Shown: positions 7,032 through 14,560 of the stretch, piece after piece
How the letters are laid out: each line of letters begins with the position of its first letter
Position numbering within the stretch: the first letter of the stretch is position 1
Assembly (NCBI GenBank): GCA_016938155.1
Contig: JAFGVF010000346.1
Span: 1-15,600, forward strand
Direction of reading: 5' to 3'
Source: Candidatus Cloacimonadota bacterium
GTDB taxonomy: Bacteria > Cloacimonadota > Cloacimonadia > Cloacimonadales > JAFGVF01
DNA length: 15,600 nt
The notes under the pieces: model-generated
Databases searched by the model: none
The model's input: the letters and a program-made list of their open reading frames with translations, nothing else
Told to the model about the DNA's origin: nothing
Position numbers and translations under genes: made by a program

Positions 7032-8570
7032 CTACTGCTTTAAATAAAGCATTTTGTTTATTTTCGAGGAATAGCTTTGAGCCATAATCTTATAGAAATA
7101 GACGCCGGAGGGAACTGAATCATCATTTTGATTCTTCCCGTCCCATGTTACACTATTCGATGACTCAATCGGTATCTCTCGAATCTTTTGCCCTTTTATA
7201 TTGAAAATCTGCAATTCTGCTCCATGCAATTTTACCTTATCTGTGTTTACGGTAAATGTTGTGATACCGGTAAACGGATTGGGATAGTTGCTGATATCGG
7301 CAGTGAATTCCGGTTGCACATTTTCTTCATTTGAAATTGTATTCATGTAATAGACCGTTGCACTCCGCATATCTCCGCCGTCGTTAATAAGAATATCGTT
7401 CCTTCCGTCTCCGTTTATGTCACCTAAATTACATCCGAAAAAGGAGTTGTAAATCGGTAAACTTTCAGGAGTTTCAATTGAAATTGTAATTGAAGGTTCT
7501 GTAGGTAATTCTTCTCCCCCGAAGTATATATCAATAAAATCATCATACCTGTTTCTTACTACTATGTCATCATATTCATCATTGTTAATATTGCAGTAAA
7601 ACACTCTTGAATTGCGACCACCTTCGCGTAATTGGATGATGCTTACAGGGAAATTCAACGACTCACTGCCCCAATATAGATAAAGGTCATCATAATTCGA
7701 AAAGCAGATATCATCACACCCATCACCATTAAAATCCCCGTTGGAAATCACATTCACCATGCTTCCATACTGATGAACTGTCGGCACTGATGTTGTTTGT
7801 GTCCCGAAATTCTCTCCTCCACAGTAGATTGAAAATCTATCCGCAGTATCCCCATAACCTCCGCTTATTGAATAGATTAAATCAGGAATTGAGTCACCAT
7901 TAAGATCACCCGTACAAGTATATTGTGCAATGAAAGGAAGTTCACCATCCTCAGGATTATGATCAGTAAACCGATGTATAAAAACATCGTACTCGGTATC
8001 AAAAGGTTCTCCGCCATAGTAAATAAACATATCCCCTCCGTAGGGGAGATAGCCTAGAGAAAGTGCAAAATCGTCATACCCGTCGTTATTGAAGTCTTCT
8101 ATTAAGGGACAATAACCTCCCCATCCGGGGATTATGAAGGAGACATCTATATTAGTGGAAAAGCTCCCGTTCTGATAAGAAATAAAACATATTGTAGCAT
8201 CATATTCGATAAAAATGTGAACAAGATCATTGAAACCGTCGCCGTTAATATCTCCATTCCAATATACATGCCGAATAGTAAACTGTAAAACATCGCTCGT
8301 ACAGTATAAAGAATCAGCATACTGGGAGGGTTGATCAGAACCGAAATAGCAGGCTACGAAACCCTGAGTACCTGTCTCTTCTGAATAATACCCGGCTTCT
8401 CTGAGATAATCGTCAAATCCGTCATTATTGATATCACCGGGCATGGATTGAAGTGCTTTAAAATAACCAACCTCGTCTTCATCCATCAGAAATTGGGTAA
8501 GTTCTGTTAAATCTTGAGCAATAAGGGTTGTTACCAATAAAACAAAAACTACAATTACAAATGCTTTCAT
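7032..8570 (-). CDS. Secreted seven-repeat FG-GAP/VCBS beta-propeller protein with type IX-like C-terminal sorting domain
   Basis: This 512-residue protein starts with a cleavable signal peptide (hydrophobic segment about residues 4-18, predicted cut near 19). Seven calcium-loop motifs of the form D-x-[ND]-x-D-G-x-x-D occur near residues 46, 107, 159, 222, 279, 327 and 384, and most blades carry a strand ending in YxGGE or YxGSE. Seven repeats fit one seven-bladed integrin-alpha-like propeller; the fourth (GDSIPD) and sixth (NNDEYDD) loops are slightly degenerate. Residues 428-512 form a FlgD-like sorting domain beginning NYPNPF and ending SGVYFYKI...KMLYLKQ, expected to direct outer-membrane translocation and surface attachment. 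The role is probably adhesion or binding; the ligand is unknown. The start is the ATG with GGAGGAATA immediately upstream. It shares sorting-domain style with the C25 protease gene upstream on the same strand. Confidence 0.9.
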   Translation of the reverse strand: MKAFVIVVFVLLVTTLIAQDLTELTQFLMDEDEVGYFKALQSMPGDINNDGFDDYLREAGYYSEETGTQGFVACYFGSDQPSQYADSLYCTSDVLQFTIRHVYWNGDINGDGFNDLVHIFIEYDATICFISYQNGSFSTNIDVSFIIPGWGGYCPLIEDFNNDGYDDFALSLGYLPYGGDMFIYYGGEPFDTEYDVFIHRFTDHNPEDGELPFIAQYTCTGDLNGDSIPDLIYSISGGYGDTADRFSIYCGGENFGTQTTSVPTVHQYGSMVNVISNGDFNGDGCDDICFSNYDDLYLYWGSESLNFPVSIIQLREGGRNSRVFYCNINNDEYDDIVVRNRYDDFIDIYFGGEELPTEPSITISIETPESLPIYNSFFGCNLGDINGDGRNDILINDGGDMRSATVYYMNTISNEENVQPEFTADISNYPNPFTGITTFTVNTDKVKLHGAELQIFNIKGQKIREIPIESSNSVTWDGKNQNDDSVPSGVYFYKIMAQSYSSKINKMLYLKQ

Positions 8571-8599
8571 TATTCCTCCAAAGGAAGATTACAATAACA

Positions 8600-8628
8600 A
8601 ACTTACTATCTACAATCATAAGTGTCAA
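8600..8628 (-). promoter_or_regulatory. Candidate promoter of the FG-GAP protein gene
   Basis: On the minus strand a perfect TTGACA (8623-8628) is followed after 17 bases by TAAGTT (8600-8605), leaving a leader of about 25 bases before the ATG at 8570. The -35 and spacing are good; the -10 is weak. A similar CTTGACA box occurs upstream of the C25 protease gene. Confidence 0.4.
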
Positions 8629-8747
8629 GTAAGTTAATATTTAATACTTTTCATTTTAGTTTTCAATCTATAGATACTTTGTGAATTCCATTTTCCTCTG
8701 TGCTTTCTTCTTATCCATCGGCACATAATGCTCTCGGGGTAAACAAA

Positions 8748-8775
8748 AAAGCCACTCCCTTACGGAAGTGGCTTT
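8748..8775 (-). terminator. Rho-independent terminator of the C25 protease gene
   Basis: The arms AAAGCCACT (8748-8756) and AGTGGCTTT (8767-8775) are perfectly complementary. Read on the minus strand the stem is followed directly by a T run. It lies 16 bases past the stop codon of the protease gene, so the FG-GAP gene downstream probably has its own promoter. Confidence 0.85.
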
Positions 8776-8790
8776 GTCTTTTGTAAGACT

Positions 8791-11700
8791 TTATTTCATA
8801 AGAATCATCTTATGGGTTGAGTTATAATTACCACTTGTCATTCTGTAGAAGTAGATACCGCTGGAAACACTGTTTCCACGACTATCCTGCCCTTTCCAGA
8901 CAACTGTGTGTTTACCGGCAGGCAAGGTCTCATTCACGATAGTGTCTATCTTCTTTCCAAGGATATTGAAGATATCAATCTTAACATTACTTCTTTCTTT
9001 CAAGGAGAAAGCAATATTTGTTTCCGGATTGAAAGGATTAGGATAATTACCGTTCAAAGCAGTAATGTAGCTGATATTATTTTCTTCATTAGACATAGGT
9101 TGTCCAATACCCAGCACAAGAATGTTATTGAGGGGATTATTGGGATCATCGCAAGTAATGGCAATATTCTCAGAAAAATTACCTGATTCCTGTGGTATGA
9201 AAACAATATCAAACTCAAGGGCATCTCCAGCATCAACAATGAAATTGAGACTGGTAACTGATTGTTCATCATCACCTCTGAGCATGAAATGTTCGCTTAC
9301 AGTTGTTATCGTCCCGAGCAGAACTTCATCGCCGGAGTTACTGATTATAACCGGAGAGGCAAGCTCTTGTCCAACTGTAATGGCACCGAAATCGATGTTT
9401 TGATTATCGATAGAGATAACAGGGGCTCCGGGATTTTCCTGAGCAACAGGGAAACTGATATCATCAACCCAGACACAATCGTCACCTGAGTCAACCATCC
9501 AGTCCTTTGTGTATTCCCAACGGAAAGTATGGTTACCTGCAGAAACATTATATGATTCTTCCGACCATGCTATGTTTCCTGCCCATTGTCCCATTTGCTG
9601 GTTATCGATATAGAACTTAAGGTAATCGTAGTTAGCTTCGGAGGATACTCTTTTCCAGAAAGAGACAACTCCGTCCATGTCAATATTGAGAGTTACTTGC
9701 AAAGCTGTGGATTGGCTGCTGCCGATATCCAATGACCTTGCGGCAGGACCGTCATGACCACCTGCTACATCGATTAACCAATTGCCACCTACAAAAGTAT
9801 AGGGGTATGTGTTGAATCCATTATCGAAGGTTTCCATAGTTAATCCAACAATTAGCGAGTTGGTTGCATCACTGTTATACGAACCTGATTCAATACCGTA
9901 GCTGTAATCGATATTACTGAGAGAAGGAAGTTGACTACTGAAAGCAACATTGAAGTTACCAATAGCAGAACTGTTAACTCCCAGACGAATAAAGTTCGGG
10001 TCTGATGCAGGGATAATCGTAACAAATGGTTCGTTGATATTTAGGAATGTGAAGCCATTGGAAGCACCGGCATGACCGGTATTTGTAACGCTGAATTGAA
10101 GGTTCCAAACCTCACCCTGGTCATAAAGAGAATTACCGTTACCGCTGATTTCTGTCCAGTTGTAAGTGTCTATGGTAAATGCCGGAGCGTTTACCTGAAG
10201 GCTTTTTGATACAACCCAGGAATCTTCCTGATTAGCAACAGTTACTTCAATCGGAATCATATATAAATCAGGAACATTATCGCTTATCTGAACTGTAAAA
10301 GCATTAGAAATAACTATGTTTTCATCAGCATTTAAGGAAGTCGCAGTTGCCATGTCCTGAATAATGGTAATGTATGGGTCATTGGAAGTAATCAGAATAT
10401 TCATGTCTCCTGACGCGTCCACACCAACATTCTCAAGCTCAATACTTAAATCCCCTGTTCTTCCGAATTGGGCATCACCTGTATTGGTAAATGAAAGGTT
10501 ATTTACAACAATATAAGCACCCTCTGCTGCCATAGCCATCACATCAGCAGTATAGGTAACTTTATTGAAAGCAGTAACTGTAACTGTCAAAGTAGTGGGA
10601 GCTGTCGGAGCCGGTGAAAGTGTAACTGACGCTACCCCCGTATTATCAGTATAAGCTGAACCAAGCAAGGTGCCGTTATCAGTGATGCTTACAAGGGCAT
10701 TATTGGTGCCGGCAACGGTTACATTGAATGCCGGAGCACCCAGAAAGTATGTAGGCATGTGCGAAACAGTCATTGTTTCGGGAGTTTTGCTTCTTACAAC
10801 AAGCGAGGCATCACCAAAGATATGCCATGTTTTATACATATCAACACCAACACTGCCGTAATTATCCAACATATCACAAGAACCGTTGAAATAGAGTCCA
10901 CCGATAGTTGTTTTTTGTTCAGCAATCAGAAGGTCTGTAATTTCGTCCTGAGCTCTCATGGGTGAGTCCCAGTCCTGATTGATACTGGAGGCGTATATTG
11001 CAATAGCCCCGGTTGGATTGTTGTTGTTCTCAGCCCTCAGCCAAGCCTCTGCAAAGCAGGTCATAGAAACAAAGTTGCCGTTTACGCAGGCAACACTGAC
11101 AATATGCGGAAGCTTATAGTCATTCGTTAATTGATTGACATTGGTATTGCTGAATCCTGTTGTTGACCAAGAAGTATTGGAACCGTGACCTACATAGTTA
11201 ACAAATCCGCGACCTTGGTTCAGGTTATTGCTTACTGTGGAAGCACTTGCACCAGGGTCATATATCTGGTCAACAGTACTGTATCCGTAACCAAGTAAAT
11301 CCGTTCTAATTAAATCTAAGTGAGCAATGTCAGATTCATTCATGTCTCCCTGACTTCCGCCACCCTGGTCAGAGGCGATACCCATGGCATTATTGAGCCA
11401 GGTAGCATCGGTGTTGATGTCTCTTTCGTACCAGATACTTCTTTGAACCTGAGTTTCTAATTGTGTAACATTTTCAGCCGAGAAACGACCGATAAAGATA
11501 TCCGGATAGTTGTCTGAGCCTGCGACCAGAGCAAAAGTTGGGTCAGAACCGCCACCGTTATGAGAAAGGGTCGGTATTTGGGCAGCATCTCCGGCAAGTT
11601 GAACAAAAGTCAATTCCGGATGATTATTGTAGTAAGTCTGAATGAAAGACTGAATCTGAGCAGCAGTAGAACCGATAGTTGAAAGCTCAACAAGCTCTGC

Positions 11701-12477
11701 CTGCATCCCCTTCTGAATCTTCCAGTCAACAAAGTCCTGCATAGTTGCCAGATATTGAGTTGGGGCAATTACCAATAATGAGCCTATCTCATCTATTGAT
11801 ACATATCTGTCAGTCGTGAAATTCAGGAAATGGTTCCGATAGATTGAGCTAAAAGCATCAGAATAGGAATTAAGATTGGCACTCAATGCATTAATCGGGT
11901 TGAATCCGTTTGTTTCAATTTCAACAACCATTTTGGTATAAACTCTCAAAGTCTGAGTCTTTGGATTGTAAACAAAAGGTTTGAACTGAACAACCACACC
12001 GCGGATATCTCTAAGGATATACGGTTCACTTAAGGAAACGGTTGTTGCCGGATAGAATGCATCATTACCATATACACTGCCGAATGTATAAGGTACGGTT
12101 GCAGGGTCTATATTACGGGTAATTGAACCTTTTGAAGGAGCAACTGTCAACGGAATATCCGTGTATTCGCTTCTTCTTATTTTAACTTGGGCATCTGTCT
12201 GAGCCTCAATCATGATACTGCGATTTACTTCAGGAAGCTGGGGAGCACCGGCGGTCAGGCTTTTGGGCTCTCCTGCTAATTGAATCAGGTTGTATTCGCT
12301 TCCGTCTATCCTGATACTTTCTTTCTCAAACTGACCAATCGTCAGTTCCAGAACTGTGGAAGTCCTGTCGGAAGAAAGCAGGCGAACGGTATTTTCCCCT
12401 GAATTCAATGTTACAGTGTCAGCAAGAAGTAAACCTGATAGCAATATTACTGCTATTAACAGGTAAAACTTTTTCAT
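8791..12477 (-). CDS. Multidomain secreted C25 (gingipain-family) cysteine protease with type IX-like sorting domain
   Basis: I chose the ATG at 12477 (1228 residues) rather than the one at 12489, because GGAGGAG stands directly before it and overlaps the upstream ATG. Order: signal peptide (about 1-19); propeptide-like beta region (about 25-215); peptidase C25 catalytic domain (about 230-570) with His in NYVGHGS (H431) and nucleophile Cys in SVACVNGNF (C464), the gingipain dyad context; an Ig-like domain (about 570-650); beta-rich repeats (about 655-880); a jelly-roll/MAM-like domain (about 881-1010) ending in DDCVWVDDISFP; an ASPM-SPD2-Hydin-like domain (about 1018-1126); and a FlgD-like sorting domain (about 1143-1228) with NYPNPFNPETNIAFSL and SGIYFYRM. 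It should act outside the cell as an endopeptidase, perhaps in protein scavenging. Arg or Lys specificity cannot be read from the sequence. It has its own terminator. Confidence 0.93.
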   Translation of the reverse strand: MKKFYLLIAVILLSGLLLADTVTLNSGENTVRLLSSDRTSTVLELTIGQFEKESIRIDGSEYNLIQLAGEPKSLTAGAPQLPEVNRSIMIEAQTDAQVKIRRSEYTDIPLTVAPSKGSITRNIDPATVPYTFGSVYGNDAFYPATTVSLSEPYILRDIRGVVVQFKPFVYNPKTQTLRVYTKMVVEIETNGFNPINALSANLNSYSDAFSSIYRNHFLNFTTDRYVSIDEIGSLLVIAPTQYLATMQDFVDWKIQKGMQAELVELSTIGSTAAQIQSFIQTYYNNHPELTFVQLAGDAAQIPTLSHNGGGSDPTFALVAGSDNYPDIFIGRFSAENVTQLETQVQRSIWYERDINTDATWLNNAMGIASDQGGGSQGDMNESDIAHLDLIRTDLLGYGYSTVDQIYDPGASASTVSNNLNQGRGFVNYVGHGSNTSWSTTGFSNTNVNQLTNDYKLPHIVSVACVNGNFVSMTCFAEAWLRAENNNNPTGAIAIYASSINQDWDSPMRAQDEITDLLIAEQKTTIGGLYFNGSCDMLDNYGSVGVDMYKTWHIFGDASLVVRSKTPETMTVSHMPTYFLGAPAFNVTVAGTNNALVSITDNGTLLGSAYTDNTGVASVTLSPAPTAPTTLTVTVTAFNKVTYTADVMAMAAEGAYIVVNNLSFTNTGDAQFGRTGDLSIELENVGVDASGDMNILITSNDPYITIIQDMATATSLNADENIVISNAFTVQISDNVPDLYMIPIEVTVANQEDSWVVSKSLQVNAPAFTIDTYNWTEISGNGNSLYDQGEVWNLQFSVTNTGHAGASNGFTFLNINEPFVTIIPASDPNFIRLGVNSSAIGNFNVAFSSQLPSLSNIDYSYGIESGSYNSDATNSLIVGLTMETFDNGFNTYPYTFVGGNWLIDVAGGHDGPAARSLDIGSSQSTALQVTLNIDMDGVVSFWKRVSSEANYDYLKFYIDNQQMGQWAGNIAWSEESYNVSAGNHTFRWEYTKDWMVDSGDDCVWVDDISFPVAQENPGAPVISIDNQNIDFGAITVGQELASPVIISNSGDEVLLGTITTVSEHFMLRGDDEQSVTSLNFIVDAGDALEFDIVFIPQESGNFSENIAITCDDPNNPLNNILVLGIGQPMSNEENNISYITALNGNYPNPFNPETNIAFSLKERSNVKIDIFNILGKKIDTIVNETLPAGKHTVVWKGQDSRGNSVSSGIYFYRMTSGNYNSTHKMILMK

Positions 12478-12560
12478 TTTCTCCTCCATTATATATCTCG
12501 TAAAAATTCGCTTTCAAATATCAACATGCAATTTAAGTTCCAAAAAACTTTGCAGAATAA

Positions 12561-12591
12561 ATCATACGCCTTTTAATTTATTAAATGTCAA
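12561..12591 (-). promoter_or_regulatory. Weak candidate promoter for the C25 protease gene
   Basis: On the minus strand TTGACA (12586-12591) precedes TATGAT (12561-12566) with a 19-base spacer, longer than ideal. The leader to the ATG would be about 75 bases. The shared CTTGACA box with the gene at 8570 is the main reason to list it. Confidence 0.3.
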
Positions 12592-12924
12592 GCACTTTTT
12601 ATTAACCGTCATCAAAATATGATAATCCCAGCCAATAATAATCTACTCTAAATTGGATATATTCCCAAAATTTTGTACTTAATTCAATACTGCTTCAACA
12701 GGTTTTTGAAATGTATCTGCAGCAGTAAACAAAAGCAACAATAAGTTTCTACCTCATCACTATAAATTCTCTGGAGGGAATTTATCAGTTATCGAAATAT
12801 TTTAAGCCTGATATTTATAAACTCAATATAAATAGTTGGTTAAACAAATATAAACTTTTTCCTAAGATACTTTGCATTTTGGTATATTTTATGCATGCAG
12901 AATGTATAGTATAAGGAGGCTAAG

Positions 12925-12978
12925 ATGAAAGCTGTAAAGTTATGTTTTACTCTCGTACTCTTATCGAAACCTTACTGA
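12925..12978 (+). CDS. 17-codon mini-ORF, leader peptide or truncated signal-peptide gene
   Basis: An ATG with AAGGAGG 5 bases upstream begins MKAVKLCFTLVLLSKPY and stops at TGA (12976-12978). A lysine-containing start followed by a hydrophobic run looks like the first part of a lipoprotein or secretory signal peptide. The same frame then has several stops before the ATG at 13054. It may be the remnant of a secreted-protein gene whose body was lost, or a short leader peptide for the downstream frame. The strong ribosome-binding site is the only evidence for translation. Confidence 0.35.
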   Translation: MKAVKLCFTLVLLSKPY

Positions 12979-13053
12979 TCTTAAATGTCAAAACCAAGCA
13001 CCGCATTAGTGGGAATAACCTAAAACATCAAAAACCTCGTATGAGGAGGAAAG

Positions 13054-13263
13054 ATGAGGATTATTTATAGCATCGATACCCATGATGCTGTAGCAGAGAA
13101 CCTGTACTGCTTTACCGTAATATTGCTTGTCTGCACCACAATTTTCGTCATACCTTCCATCTTCAATTTTCTTTCACCCTACAACACTATGGAGGATAAT
13201 ATGATTATCGCCACAATGCTTATGGATGGAAACAAGAAGATGGCTCAACAGCCAATGACTTGA
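13054..13263 (+). CDS. N-terminal part (69 codons) of an unrecognised protein, closed by an in-frame TGA
   Basis: An ATG with AGGAGGAAAG directly upstream starts a 69-residue frame with a hydrophobic stretch at about residues 18-42, likely a membrane segment or uncleaved anchor. It ends at TGA 13261-13263. The frame continues open, in register, for another 178 codons to 13798, so this is probably the front half of a 248-codon reading frame rather than a complete gene. I do not recognise a family. Possible explanations are a nonsense mutation, a base error, or recoding of the TGA. No alternative-frame continuation was found around the stop, which argues against a simple frameshift. Confidence 0.45.
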   Translation: MRIIYSIDTHDAVAENLYCFTVILLVCTTIFVIPSIFNFLSPYNTMEDNMIIATMLMDGNKKMAQQPMT

Positions 13264-13800
13264 GAGTTACCTGATTATGTCGGGACGGCATATTTAGCGG
13301 AACTTGTAAGCCATCCAAATCAAATTGTTCACGCTGTTAAGTTGTATTTGATATTTAAGAATACAACAGTGGAACAACTCGAATTTCCCCTGATTGATTA
13401 TGATTTCGATTCAGACAGCGGGATTAACATCATGACTTATTCGAAACTTAAAGGTGAAAAGTCCTGGTTACAGGAAGTCTATGGGTTTTATATGCAATAT
13501 CAAGATAAGGCAGAAAAGGCTAACTCCATTCTTGATTATGCAACCCGTGACTTCTACCGGGATAAAGCAGAAGAAATCAAAACATTTATAGCCCAACATG
13601 CAAACCTTGAAGGTGATTACAATTCCTTCGCTGCCAAGTGTACAAGCAGTGTCTATCAGGCAATCTATCGTCTCATGAACTGGCTTGAGAAGAACTGCCC
13701 TGAGCTACATGCTCATCTCACAAAGACCCTTACATTTGGAGCGAATTTAATCTATGAACCCCATAAGGATACTTCGATAATTCTACTCATCAAAGAATAA
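13264..13800 (+). CDS. C-terminal part of the same unrecognised reading frame, no start signal of its own
   Basis: The frame runs without a stop from the base after TGA 13263 to TAA 13798-13800. It begins ELPDYVGTAYLAELV and continues as an acidic then helical protein (for example residues encoded at about 13480-13690, rich in Glu, Lys, Ala and Tyr). Possible internal starts (TTG at 13342, ATG at 13432) lack ribosome-binding sites, so expression alone is doubtful; a caller using the TTG would report 152 residues. The composition looks like real coding sequence and a strong terminator follows 30 bases later, which suggests one transcript with the segment starting at 13054. No family is recognised. 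Confidence 0.5.
   Translation, partial: ELPDYVGTAYLAELVSHPNQIVHAVKLYLIFKNTTVEQLEFPLIDYDFDSDSGINIMTYSKLKGEKSWLQEVYGFYMQYQDKAEKANSILDYATRDFYRDKAEEIKTFIAQHANLEGDYNSFAAKCTSSVYQAIYRLMNWLEKNCPELHAHLTKTLTFGANLIYEPHKDTSIILLIKE
13276..13292 (+). other. Small hairpin just after the in-frame TGA, bacterial-SECIS-like in placement only
   Basis: TATGTC (13276-13281) can pair with GGCATA (13287-13292) with one G-T pair around the loop GGGAC. The loop begins 18 bases after the TGA and starts with G, which fits the loose published description of bacterial SECIS elements. The stem is short and may be chance. No selB, selA or tRNA-Sec is visible in the window. Confidence 0.15.
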
Positions 13801-13829
13801 TATGTGTGAAATGAAAAATGATAATATTA

Positions 13830-13864
13830 AGCCCCGATGCACTAATCGGGGCTGCTTTTTTTTA
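13830..13864 (+). terminator. Strong Rho-independent terminator after the interrupted reading frame
   Basis: A perfect 9-bp GC-rich stem AGCCCCGAT/ATCGGGGCT (13830-13838 with 13845-13853) is followed by GC and an unbroken run of T. On the other strand it is followed by TTAATATTATC, so it may also stop the minus-strand pair to the right. Confidence 0.9.
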
Positions 13865-13942
13865 TAACATAAGCTTCCAGCTTGTGATAGGCGAAATTTC
13901 TATATTGTGAATTTCGAGTAATTCATACGCTGAGATAAATTA

Positions 13943-14560
13943 CTAATCAGCAAGTTCTTTAAGAAACTGTTTCAGACTATCGTAAACAGGAGATTCAAAA
14001 TCCCAATAATGCTTTTGTGCCCCCAAACCGAGAGAGTTTACTATCTCATCTTGTGAAGCAAGAAATATTTGCACTTTGCGTTTAGCCATTTTCTTCAAAT
14101 TTTCTTTCTTTACCTGAATACACTTAATGTTATTTTCCACACACTCTAAAACCTCAGTGTTTTTAACTGCATCTAAACACAAATCTTCTAATTCCCCATT
14201 AGAACTATTATCCGGCATTATGAAAAAACCAACATTAGGAGTCCCTGCCGAGAAGGAACAAGGATTGTCATCAACCACAAATTCGCTCTTTTTTAAACTA
14301 TCCCGGATACTTTTAATTGTCGCACTATAATTGTCGTCAGCATCTCTTACAATTCCAATTTTTTCAACAATATTAAATCCAGGGAGCTTACGCAATAAAG
14401 GAATTTCATTTTTAAAATTCTCTTTGCCCTTCACATCTAATATTTGGATGTTAGTTATTTCAAGATGTTTTAACATACATTCAAAAAATCCTATTTCATC
14501 TTTGCCTTCAACTAACAACAATCTAGATTTTTCTATTGCTATTGGTTTTTTTGGGGGCAC
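13943..14560 (-). CDS. DUF3226-type TOPRIM protein, partner of the adjacent AAA ATPase
   Basis: I place the start at the GTG 14560-14558 (205 residues), because GGGAGG (14568-14573) lies 7 bases upstream and the GTG shares one base with the stop of the ATPase gene (TAGTG). A TTG at 14575 is in frame but overlaps the ribosome-binding site. The TOPRIM fold is shown by LLLVEGKDE (Glu18, the general acid/metal residue) and GIVRDADDN (D73 and D75, the DxD pair). Further DUF3226 features are a PDNSSNGELEDLC segment (about 116-128) and a C-terminal QKHYWDFESP (about 182-191). TOPRIM domains with an intact Glu and DxD act as nucleases in OLD, Gabija and PARIS systems, so metal-dependent nuclease activity is plausible but unproven for this family. 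Composition is visibly more AT-rich than leuS. Confidence 0.85.
   Translation of the reverse strand: MPPKKPIAIEKSRLLLVEGKDEIGFFECMLKHLEITNIQILDVKGKENFKNEIPLLRKLPGFNIVEKIGIVRDADDNYSATIKSIRDSLKKSEFVVDDNPCSFSAGTPNVGFFIMPDNSSNGELEDLCLDAVKNTEVLECVENNIKCIQVKKENLKKMAKRKVQIFLASQDEIVNSLGLGAQKHYWDFESPVYDSLKQFLKELAD

Larger units (their letters stand above)
12478..13053. other. Long AT-rich intergenic region with a mini-ORF and two plus-strand GGAGG sites
   Basis: No gene of normal size is visible. The part next to 12477 holds the protease leader; 12600-12900 is AT-rich and shows no repeats or RNA gene that I recognise. From 12914 on there are two good plus-strand ribosome-binding sites, one before the 17-codon ORF at 12925 and one before the ATG at 13054. 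A short hairpin CCTC-GTAT-GAGG overlaps the second site and could partly mask it. Confidence 0.5.

Noticed and set aside
12488..12517. Minus-strand TTGAAA, 18-base spacer, TATAAT directly upstream of the C25 protease
   Set aside because: The hexamers are good, but the -10 ends only 10 bases from the start codon, so transcription would begin inside the ribosome-binding site.
13054..13800. TGA read as Trp or Gly through an alternative genetic code
   Set aside because: The methyltransferase gene at 2621 ends in TGA at its expected C-terminus, Trp is written TGG in leuS and other genes, and no other gene needs TGA readthrough.
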